The position numbers and the translations under genes were made by a program. From Thermodesulfobacteriota bacterium (GTDB lineage: Bacteria; Desulfobacterota_D; UBA1144; Nemesobacterales; UBA2774): a DNA stretch of 5,371 nt. Every line of letters begins with the position of its first letter. Position 1 is the stretch's first letter. A model generated the notes under the pieces. The model was not told where the DNA came from. It saw only the letters and a program-made list of their open reading frames with translations, and did no database searches. This document shows, piece by piece, positions 1-5,098 of this stretch. The stretch covers positions 1 to 5,371 of the forward strand of contig JBCCIH010000166.1 of NCBI GenBank assembly GCA_039028315.1. The letters are read 5' to 3'.

Positions 1-1
1 C

Positions 2-298
2 CTAGTTTCGGCTATGCATATAACTGCCGCAGTATATGTAAATGATCATGAGAGTGGTCTAATTGAGGATATCTGGGAGTGGCTCGAAGGACTTGCTCCA
101 TTTAGAGATGATTACAAACATCATATGACTGGGGAAGATAACGGAGATGCCCATCTTAAAAATTTGATCATGCATCATCAGGTAATAGTTCCTATTACAC
201 AGGGCGATCTTGATCTTGGTCCATGGCAGAGGGTTTTCTACGCTGAATTTGACGGGGGCAGAAGAAAAAGAGTAGTAGTGAAAGTGATCGGCGAGTAA
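2..298 (+). CDS. yjbQ: YjbQ/UPF0047 family protein (secondary thiamine-phosphate synthase-type), 5'-truncated
   Basis: This is the C-terminal part of a YjbQ/UPF0047 protein: 98 codons from base 2 to the TAA at 296-298. The frame is open to the window edge, and the ATG at 14 lies inside the conserved block LVSAMHITAAVYVND, so it is not the true start. Family proteins are about 130-140 residues, so roughly 40 N-terminal residues lie outside the window. Visible family signatures are the HITAAV segment, NGDAHL, and the C-terminal block DLGPWQRVFYAEFDG followed by RRKRVVVKVIGE. The conserved histidines and acidic residues of these blocks are thought to form the putative metal or active site. Known: E. 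coli YjbQ has weak thiamine-phosphate synthase activity, but the physiological role of the family is not settled. A DUF1285-like gene follows after 29 nt on the same strand. Family assignment is secure; function is not. Confidence 0.93.
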   Translation, partial: LVSAMHITAAVYVNDHESGLIEDIWEWLEGLAPFRDDYKHHMTGEDNGDAHLKNLIMHHQVIVPITQGDLDLGPWQRVFYAEFDGGRRKRVVVKVIGE

Positions 299-314
299 GA
301 GTCTATAAATTCGT

Positions 315-320
315 TATAAT
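315..320 (+). promoter_or_regulatory. Candidate -10 box just upstream of the DUF1285-like gene
   Basis: The perfect sigma70-type hexamer TATAAT lies at 315-320, with 7 nt between it and the ATG at 328. Transcription would start at or within a base or two of the start codon. No Shine-Dalgarno is visible in the 29-nt gap, which fits a leaderless message. No good -35 is found at 16-18 bp (positions around 291-298 read GCGAGTAA), so the promoter call is tentative. The region is AT-rich and a chance match is possible. Confidence 0.3.
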
Positions 321-327
321 AATTCAT

Positions 328-774
328 ATGAGCGATGAAAATATAAACTACAGGTTTTTGATTGATAAAAGAGGCAACTGGTTTCAGGACGGAATAAAAA
401 TCCAGCACCGCCTTACTTATCTCTACAACAACAAACTTCTTCAAAGAGATGATGAGGGAAGATACTACCTTGATGAAGGATCTGGAAAACTTTATATAAA
501 AGTTGAAGATACTCCTTTTGTGGTAAGAATGGTGGATAAACAGGGGGAGGATTTCTTTATAAGAATAAACGATGAGACAACCGAGAAGTTAGATTTATCC
601 TCACTCAGGATAAACGAAGAAAATATTCCGTACGCAAAAATTAAAGACGGGGATTTTGATGCCAGATTTACACGGCCCGCCTACTATGAATTTATGAAGT
701 ATTTGAAAAAAGAAGACAATGATTTTTATGTGGACTGCAACGGAGAAAAACACATACTAAAGAAAACCGCTTAG
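328..774 (+). CDS. DUF1285-like family protein
   Basis: A small soluble protein of 148 residues with no signal peptide or membrane segment. It resembles the DUF1285 family. An N-terminal block around residues 12-29 reads as a D-x-x-G-x-W-F-x-D/E-G-x-x-I pattern (GNWFQDGIKI). A short strand around 45-49 (RYYLD) matches the family's 'G-x-Y-L' region, and the hallmark VEDTPFVV lies at 59-66. A late RPAYYEF segment (116-122) corresponds to the family's C-terminal R-P-x-Y-Y-E-L region. DUF1285 proteins have no established biochemical function, so none is proposed. The gene follows yjbQ by 29 nt and may be co-transcribed with it or use its own promoter; no Shine-Dalgarno precedes the ATG. The TAG stop (772-774) overlaps the TAA of convergent hemW (771-773 on the other strand). 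The family call rests on recalled motifs, not a search. Confidence 0.75.
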   Translation: MSDENINYRFLIDKRGNWFQDGIKIQHRLTYLYNNKLLQRDDEGRYYLDEGSGKLYIKVEDTPFVVRMVDKQGEDFFIRINDETTEKLDLSSLRINEENIPYAKIKDGDFDARFTRPAYYEFMKYLKKEDNDFYVDCNGEKHILKKTA

Positions 775-783
775 CTAAGAGCG
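760..783 (-). terminator. Possible weak Rho-independent terminator of hemW at the convergent stop codons
   Basis: The perfect 10-bp palindrome CTTAGCTAAG (770-779) contains both overlapping stop codons. On the minus strand a stem CGC-tc-TT / AA-GCG (768-783, 2-nt bulge, loop AGCT) is followed directly by G and then TTTTCTTT (766-759). That is the layout of an intrinsic terminator just past the hemW stop. The stem is short and interrupted, so this is only a candidate. In the plus direction the downstream T-run (around 790-795) is too far from the stem to count. Confidence 0.28.
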
Positions 784-1928
784 TCTACCATTTTTATCAT
801 AATTTCATTTGATACCAGATTTCCCTTTTTAGTGATCCTAATGAAGTTGCCTAAATTCTCAAGAAGACCATCATTTATAAGTGGTTCAATTTTATCTGTA
901 TCTGCAATCACATTTGATCTGCTTTTTAATTTTAAAAGATCTATTCCCTGATCAAGCCTCATTCCCATAACTACTGTATCAATAATAAATTTGTTTTTAT
1001 CTATTATCTCTGAAAAATCAACCGGCTTTTTGCTACTTAGCACAGTATTCATATATTTAGCGGGGTTTCTGATATTAGACCACCGCGCTCCCCAGGGATT
1101 TGAATCGGTCTTGGCATAATGCGAATGTGCCCCAGCCCCAAGACCTAAATATCCGTCGAGTCTCCAGTACAGCATATTGTGTACGCATTCAAATCCTTTT
1201 TTGGCGTAGTTTGAAATCTCATAATGTTTGTAGCCCGAGTCTTGTACAAAATCTGTTGTATAGCTGATAAAATCTGCAAGCTTGTCATTTGAGGGCAGAT
1301 TTAATTCCCCCAGCGACTCGAGACGATTAAACTCGGTGCCGTTTTCTACTGTCAGACAATATGCCGAGATGTGTGGAAAATCAAAGCTAAGTGCTTTTTG
1401 TAAGTCGTTTTCCCACTCAGACAATGTTTCATCCTTAGTACCGTACATAAGATCCATACTATAGTTCTCATAACCGGCTTTAACTATATCTTGAAGTATC
1501 TTCTGGCTATCCTCAGGCGTATTAATTCTTCCAAGAAACTTGAGTTTTCTTTCTGAAAATGACTGAACCCCTGTGCTTATTCTATTAATCCCCGCTGCTC
1601 TTAATCCTTTTAGCTTTTCTAAATCCGCAGTCTTTGGGTTTACTTCTAAAGATATTTCAATATTTTCTGACGGTTTAGTGATAGAATAGATCTTGGAGAG
1701 TATTTCCTCTATATTTTTTGGATCGAATAATGATGGAGTGCCCCCGCCAAAGAATATAGATGTCACTTTGGTACCCGATAAGTCGTCTTGATAGAATTCG
1801 AGTTCTCTTATGATTGAATTTGTATAGTCTTTTTCAGGGAAATTAGACCCGACCCCGTAAGAATTAAAGTCGCAATATGGACATTTCGTAACGCAATATG
1901 GGATATGTATATAGATTCCAAAGGGCAT
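771..1928 (-). CDS. hemW: HemW, radical SAM heme chaperone (formerly annotated coproporphyrinogen III oxidase-like)
   Basis: A complete 385-residue protein, the usual HemW length. The N-terminus IYIHIPYC leads into the radical-SAM cluster motif CxxxCxxC (C12, C16, C19). The next position is F21 (CPYCDFNSY), where true HemN has a fourth cysteine (CxC); this places the protein in HemW. Other landmarks are GGGTPS at 61-66 (SAM binding), EVNP (95-98), RISTGVQSF (116-124), the heme-binding HNxxYW at 250-255 and LGLGAGAHS (261-269), followed by a C-terminal HemN_C-like region to residue 385. Known for the family: HemW binds heme and a [4Fe-4S] cluster and delivers heme to target proteins such as respiratory enzymes; it is cytosolic and lacks coproporphyrinogen oxidase activity. 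The ATG at 1928 puts the N-terminus exactly where the family starts. No Shine-Dalgarno precedes it. The gene diverges from the efflux operon and converges on the DUF1285-like gene. Confidence 0.96.
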   Translation of the reverse strand: MPFGIYIHIPYCVTKCPYCDFNSYGVGSNFPEKDYTNSIIRELEFYQDDLSGTKVTSIFFGGGTPSLFDPKNIEEILSKIYSITKPSENIEISLEVNPKTADLEKLKGLRAAGINRISTGVQSFSERKLKFLGRINTPEDSQKILQDIVKAGYENYSMDLMYGTKDETLSEWENDLQKALSFDFPHISAYCLTVENGTEFNRLESLGELNLPSNDKLADFISYTTDFVQDSGYKHYEISNYAKKGFECVHNMLYWRLDGYLGLGAGAHSHYAKTDSNPWGARWSNIRNPAKYMNTVLSSKKPVDFSEIIDKNKFIIDTVVMGMRLDQGIDLLKLKSRSNVIADTDKIEPLINDGLLENLGNFIRITKKGNLVSNEIMIKMVDALS

Positions 1929-1934
1929 TAAACT

Positions 1935-1962
1935 ATTTTACGGTAAGAAAAAAATGTTGCAA
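1935..1962 (-). promoter_or_regulatory. Candidate hemW promoter with near-zero leader
   Basis: Reading the minus strand, TTGCAA (1962-1957; 4 of 6 matches to the -35 consensus) is followed after 16 bp by TAAAAT (1940-1935; 5 of 6 matches to -10). Only 6 nt (1934-1929) separate this -10 from the hemW ATG. A start point 6-7 nt past the -10 would fall on the ATG, giving a leaderless message, in keeping with the absence of a Shine-Dalgarno. Predicted by eye from hexamer matches in AT-rich DNA. Confidence 0.42.
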
Positions 1963-1987
1963 CGGCTAAGTTTTAAAGTCATATTAT
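1957..1987 (+). promoter_or_regulatory. Candidate promoter of the tolC-like/adaptor/ABC efflux operon
   Basis: The same TTGCAA (1957-1962) is its own reverse complement, so it can also serve as a -35 in the plus direction. A 17-bp spacer leads to CATATT (1980-1985; 4 of 6), or a 19-bp spacer to TATTAT (1982-1987). This is the only gap upstream of the three-gene operon inside the window, so its promoter should lie here or inside hemW. Weak hexamers make the exact position uncertain. Confidence 0.3.
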
Positions 1988-2000
1988 TGATTTAAACTTA
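1967..2000. repeat. AT-rich imperfect inverted repeat around the efflux promoter (possible operator or leader hairpin)
   Basis: The left arm TAAGTTTTAAA (1967-1977) and right arm TTTAAACTTA (1991-2000) pair over 10 bp with one bulged T. A 13-nt centre (1978-1990) holds the candidate -10 of the efflux operon. The right arm touches the Shine-Dalgarno at 1999-2003. The position suits a repressor operator for an efflux operon, or an RNA hairpin that could mask the ribosome site. No regulator gene is in the window, and AT-rich arms can pair by chance. Confidence 0.35.
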
Positions 2001-2003
2001 AGG
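1999..2003 (+). promoter_or_regulatory. Ribosome binding site of the TolC-like gene
   Basis: TAAGG at 1999-2003 lies 7 nt before the ATG at 2011. It supports this ATG over the in-frame ATG two codons later (2017). It contrasts with the DUF1285-like gene and hemW, which lack such a site. Confidence 0.6.
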
Positions 2004-2010
2004 CTTAGAA

Positions 2011-3258
2011 ATGAGAATGCGTTATAAAGTACTATTAATACTAATTTCTTTCCTGCTGGGAAGCTTCTATTGCTATGCCCAAGAGCCAAATGTTCTTAGT
2101 TTAGATGAAGCCGTTGATCTGGCTATTACCAATAACCCTGCAATTACTATCTCTGATGCTAATGTAGATATATCTAGGGCAGATCTAAAAAATGCAAAAT
2201 CTGTTTATTACCCGCAAATTAGCTCAAGAATTATCGTACCATTTATCGGCCGTGAATCCGGGTTCTTCTTAGACCAGCTTATTTATGATTTCGGTAGAAC
2301 CTCAAACCGGGTGAAATCTTCAAGGGAGTTTCTAAAAGCAAGAAAGTTTGATAAAGACACAGCAGAAGATGACTTAATATTAGATACCATAATTGGATAC
2401 TATACAGTTCTTTCTGAGGAGCACATTGCAATTGCACTTGAGAAGCAGGTAGTTGAAAATGAACGGCGCTTAGAGCAGGCGCAAGGATTTTATAAGCTAG
2501 GAAGAGTGCCTCTTACCGAAGTAACTAAGGTAGAGGTTGACCTTGGTAACGCAAAACTTGAGCAAATTGCGGCTCAGAACAATCTAGAAGTTGCAAAAGT
2601 TAACCTACTAACAATTATGGGACTTGAAGATGAATCATTTACATACGACCTTGAGGATTCGACAATAGTAGCTCCGATTACATATGAGCTTGAGGATTCC
2701 ATTATTCAAGCTCTTGGATCAAGGGCTGAACTTAAAAGCCTAGAGGCACAAAAAGACGCAATGAGAGCTAATTTAAAAGCATCTAAAAGAGAATTTTACC
2801 CTGAAGTTTTCGGCAGAACTGCATATAGATTTGAGGGAAAAGGAGCTGAGACCCCAGGATTTATTGCGGGTGTTGGAGTAAGGTTTCCAATTTTTGAGGG
2901 CTTTTCCAGGTTTGCAAAAGTTGAGGACTCAAAGGCCCATCTAAGAAAAACAAAAGCTGAGCTAAGATCCACCAGGGCAGCTATCATATCTCAAATAAAG
3001 CAGCTTTACCTAGACCTTGAATTCGCACAAGAGAATATTAAAGTTACAAAAGCGACAAAAGAATCCGCTGAACAAAGCTTGCTACTGGCTAGAGAAAGGT
3101 ATAATCTGGCTAGAGCTTCTTCCGTTGAGCTTGCAGAGGCAGAGGCATTATTTGCAGTTTCTAATGCAAGGTATATGCAGTCGATTTATAATTACAACAT
3201 CAACATTGCGAGATTAGAAAGAGCAACAGGTGAAATAGATGAATCTCAAGAGCCCTAA
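2011..3258 (+). CDS. TolC family outer-membrane efflux protein
   Basis: A 415-residue outer-membrane channel subunit of the OEP/TolC family, close to the usual 400-480 residues. Residues 1-23 form a Sec signal peptide: basic MRMRYK, a hydrophobic core, then probable cleavage at CYA|QEP. No lipobox is seen. The mature protein shows the family's internal duplication. The first OEP half covers about 28-207, with LDEAVDLAITNNP at 31-43, the barrel strands between YYPQ (66) and YDFGR (92-96), and long helices after them. The second half covers about 230-406, with ALGSRAELKSLEAQ (234-247), FYPEVFGR (262-269), RFPIFEGF (291-298), and a coiled-coil helix ending in ARLERATG. The protein should trimerise into a barrel-plus-tunnel duct that docks with the adaptor encoded next. 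It is first in the operon; its last 20 bases overlap the adaptor start. A 39-bp-period direct duplication (TYDLEDST / TYELEDSI) lies between the two halves. The exported substrate cannot be inferred. Confidence 0.95.
   Translation: MRMRYKVLLILISFLLGSFYCYAQEPNVLSLDEAVDLAITNNPAITISDANVDISRADLKNAKSVYYPQISSRIIVPFIGRESGFFLDQLIYDFGRTSNRVKSSREFLKARKFDKDTAEDDLILDTIIGYYTVLSEEHIAIALEKQVVENERRLEQAQGFYKLGRVPLTEVTKVEVDLGNAKLEQIAAQNNLEVAKVNLLTIMGLEDESFTYDLEDSTIVAPITYELEDSIIQALGSRAELKSLEAQKDAMRANLKASKREFYPEVFGRTAYRFEGKGAETPGFIAGVGVRFPIFEGFSRFAKVEDSKAHLRKTKAELRSTRAAIISQIKQLYLDLEFAQENIKVTKATKESAEQSLLLARERYNLARASSVELAEAEALFAVSNARYMQSIYNYNINIARLERATGEIDESQEP
2641..2699 (+). repeat. Internal direct repeat in the TolC-like gene (period 39 bp)
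   Basis: The 20-base unit at 2641-2660 recurs at 2680-2699 with 18 of 20 bases identical. The two mismatches are at unit positions 6 and 9. The offset is 39 bp (13 codons), so the frame is kept and the protein reads TYDLEDST (211-218) then TYELEDSI (224-231). It lies in the linker between the two OEP halves. Confidence 0.7.
3228..3233 (+). promoter_or_regulatory. Ribosome binding site of the MacA-like adaptor gene
   Basis: AGGTGA at 3228-3233, inside the end of the TolC-like gene, lies 5 nt before the ATG at 3239. It fixes this start even though it overlaps the upstream gene by 20 bp, and suggests translational coupling of channel and adaptor. Confidence 0.65.
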
Positions 3259-4387
3259 GACATATATAGCAATAGCCATTATAGTTGTGGCCGCAATATT
3301 TATTGCACCTCGTTTTTTTGGAGAGCCGGATACTTCTACGGTCTACGTAACAGCTAAAGTAGACAAGGGCAACTTAACATCTCAAATTAATTCATCAGGC
3401 ACGATTAATCCGCTCAAAACTATAGAGGTTGGATCACAGGTTACAGGAAGCGCAAAGAATGTTTTTGTAGATTTCAACTCTGTAGTAAAAAAAGGAGATC
3501 CCCTTTTAGAGATTGATCCATACAATCTACAAAGCGAGTTAAAACGCGCACAGGCCGACCAAAAAAAAGCACAGGCCGATTTAAGCCTGACAAGTTCCGT
3601 ATATAATACTAATAAAGAGCTATACGAGAAAAGACTAATCTCCAAAGAAGAATTTGATGATTCAAGAGCAAAATATCTCTCAGCTTCTGCTGCACTTGAG
3701 CAGGCAAACGCAAGTATAGAAATTACCGAGTCTAATTTAGACAGCACAACCGTGCGTTCACCTATAGATGGGATAGTTTTATCCAGAGACATTAATATTG
3801 GCGAGAGTGTTAGTCCAAACGGAAAACCACTTTTTTTGATTTCACAAAACCTTTCAGAAATGCAAATAGATACGAATGTTAGTGAGGCCGACATAGGTAA
3901 GATAAAAACTGATCAGGGAGCATATTTCACAGTTGATGCTTTTCCAAATAAAACCTTTGAGGGCAAAGTTTCGCAGATACGAAACCAGCCGATAACAAAT
4001 AACAACGTGGTTACTTATAATGTTGTTATCACGATAGATAACGAAGATAACATTCTTAAGCCCGGAATGACAGCAGACGTAAAAGTTATTGTCGCAGAGA
4101 AAAAAGACGTAACCCGGGTACCTACATCGGCTCTTAGATTTATCCCCCCATCTAATGCGCTAATCGAGTCCAACAATGTAGATACTAATACAAACCCGCA
4201 CGTTTGGGTGCGCTCAAATAATGGACAAATTAAGCCGGTTGTTGTGAAGACAGGTGTCGGAGATGGGCGTTATACCGAGATAGTTGAAGGTGAAGTGCAA
4301 AACGGTGATGAAGTTATAGTTGAAGCGATTATAGATAAAGACGGCGGAAACGGCGCCTCATATCTGCCTCAGCCAAAGAGATTTTAA
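3239..4387 (+). CDS. MacA-like periplasmic adaptor (membrane-fusion protein) of an ABC efflux pump
   Basis: A 382-residue HlyD/MacA-type adaptor. A single N-terminal membrane anchor (about 8-27, followed by PRFFGEP) holds it in the inner membrane; there is no lipobox. Domains in order: half-lipoyl region (about 50-93, SGTINPLKTIEVGSQVTG, then VVKKGDPLLEID), coiled-coil alpha-hairpin rich in Ala/Gln/Lys (about 96-167), second half-lipoyl (VRSPIDGIVLSRDINIGESV, 172-191), beta-barrel (about 206-285, with NVSEADIGKIK and LKPGMTADVKV), and membrane-proximal domain (about 290-366, starting VPTSAL). The SEADI stretch and the segment before it align well with E. coli MacA from memory. Its role is to link the inner-membrane ABC transporter to the TolC-like duct encoded just upstream. 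The ABC ATPase gene follows after 2 nt. The gene carries A7 (3487-3493), A8 (3561-3568) and T7 (3831-3837) runs. MacA is the best comparison, but a macrolide substrate is not implied. Confidence 0.94.
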   Translation: MNLKSPKTYIAIAIIVVAAIFIAPRFFGEPDTSTVYVTAKVDKGNLTSQINSSGTINPLKTIEVGSQVTGSAKNVFVDFNSVVKKGDPLLEIDPYNLQSELKRAQADQKKAQADLSLTSSVYNTNKELYEKRLISKEEFDDSRAKYLSASAALEQANASIEITESNLDSTTVRSPIDGIVLSRDINIGESVSPNGKPLFLISQNLSEMQIDTNVSEADIGKIKTDQGAYFTVDAFPNKTFEGKVSQIRNQPITNNNVVTYNVVITIDNEDNILKPGMTADVKVIVAEKKDVTRVPTSALRFIPPSNALIESNNVDTNTNPHVWVRSNNGQIKPVVVKTGVGDGRYTEIVEGEVQNGDEVIVEAIIDKDGGNGASYLPQPKRF

Positions 4388-4389
4388 TA

Positions 4390-5082
4390 ATGACTGAAAA
4401 CAGCCCAGTAATCGAAGCAAAAGATATCCATAAAACATATGATCTTGGGGATATCAAAGTAAAAGCTCTAAAAGGAGTTACACTTGATATACAAGACGGT
4501 GATTTTGTATCCATAATGGGTGCATCGGGGTCAGGGAAAAGCACATTCATGAATATTATAGGCTGCCTGGATAAACCCACTAAGGGAGAATACTATCTCG
4601 ATAATAACAAAGTTTCTGAGATGGACAAAGACGAGCTGGCTGAGATTAGAAATATAAAAATCGGATTTGTCTTTCAAAGCTTTAACCTATTAGCAAGAAC
4701 AACTGCGTTAGAGAACGTTGAGCTTCCTATGATTTATAACAACACTGAGGCAGAGAAAAGATCTGAGCTAGCAAATAATGCTATATCTATGGTCGGTCTT
4801 AACGGAAGAGAACATCACCTGCCCTCTCAGCTCTCAGGAGGTCAGCAGCAAAGAGTCGCAATCGCAAGGGCAATCGTAAATAACCCGAGCATCATACTTG
4901 CAGATGAGCCTACAGGTAACCTGGACTCTACAACAAGCGCTGAGATTATGGATATATTCAGTGATTTAAACCAGAATGGTAAAACAATCATAATGATCAC
5001 GCATGAAGAGGATATTGCAAAATACGCTCAGAGGATTATTAGTTTTAAAGATGGATATATATTAGAGGACAAACGTCAGTAA
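4390..5082 (+). CDS. ABC transporter ATP-binding protein, MacB/LolD type
   Basis: A complete 230-residue stand-alone nucleotide-binding subunit, the usual length for the LolD/MacB/FtsE-like class. All ATPase motifs are intact: Walker A GASGSGKST (44-52), Q-loop FVFQSFNLL (Q96), ABC signature LSGGQ (148-152) followed by QQR, Walker B IILADE with catalytic E173, D-loop GNLD (176-179), and H-loop H205 in ITHE. The GCLDKPTKGEY stretch (58-68) is typical of this class. It should dimerise in the cytoplasm and drive a four-helix FtsX/MacB-type permease that works with the adaptor encoded 2 nt upstream. The permease would normally be fused to or follow this gene, but neither is the case: the protein ends at KRQ and the next gene is convergent. 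Only a weak AAGAG-like site (about 4376-4380) precedes the ATG, so translation is probably coupled to the adaptor. Family call is certain; the partner permease is unknown. Confidence 0.96.
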   Translation: MTENSPVIEAKDIHKTYDLGDIKVKALKGVTLDIQDGDFVSIMGASGSGKSTFMNIIGCLDKPTKGEYYLDNNKVSEMDKDELAEIRNIKIGFVFQSFNLLARTTALENVELPMIYNNTEAEKRSELANNAISMVGLNGREHHLPSQLSGGQQQRVAIARAIVNNPSIILADEPTGNLDSTTSAEIMDIFSDLNQNGKTIIMITHEEDIAKYAQRIISFKDGYILEDKRQ

Positions 5083-5098
5083 CTAATAGATGACGTCC
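5067..5098. repeat. Inverted repeat across the convergent stop codons (possible bidirectional hairpin)
   Basis: ACGTCA (5073-5078) and TGACGT (5091-5096) are perfect 6-bp arms around a 12-nt loop. The loop contains all or nearly all of both stop codons (TAA 5080-5082; TAG of the minus-strand gene at 5085-5083). GGAC at 5067-5070 and GTCC at 5095-5098 could extend the stem past a bulge. No U-run follows on either strand, so it is not a standard intrinsic terminator, but it may act as an RNA 3' end hairpin for both genes. Confidence 0.35.

Noticed and set aside
238..444. Minus-strand open frame across the yjbQ / DUF1285-like boundary
   Set aside because: It overlaps two genes with family motifs on the other strand and shows no motif of its own.
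771..1928. Annotation of the radical SAM gene as HemN, oxygen-independent coproporphyrinogen III oxidase
   Set aside because: The fourth cysteine of the HemN CxxxCxxCxC motif is replaced by phenylalanine and a heme-binding HNxxYW motif is present, both marking HemW.
3548..3579. Direct repeat GCACAGGCCGA (3548-3558 and 3569-3579)
   Set aside because: It encodes the AQAD heptad-like repeat expected in the adaptor's coiled-coil hairpin, so protein structure explains it.
3382..3894. Long open frame on the minus strand inside the adaptor gene
   Set aside because: It lies wholly antisense to a well-supported MacA-like gene, and its Ser/Leu-rich translation has no recognisable domain.
4329..4580. 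Minus-strand open frame across the adaptor/ATPase junction
   Set aside because: It is antisense to the Walker A region of a certain ABC ATPase and has no domain signature.
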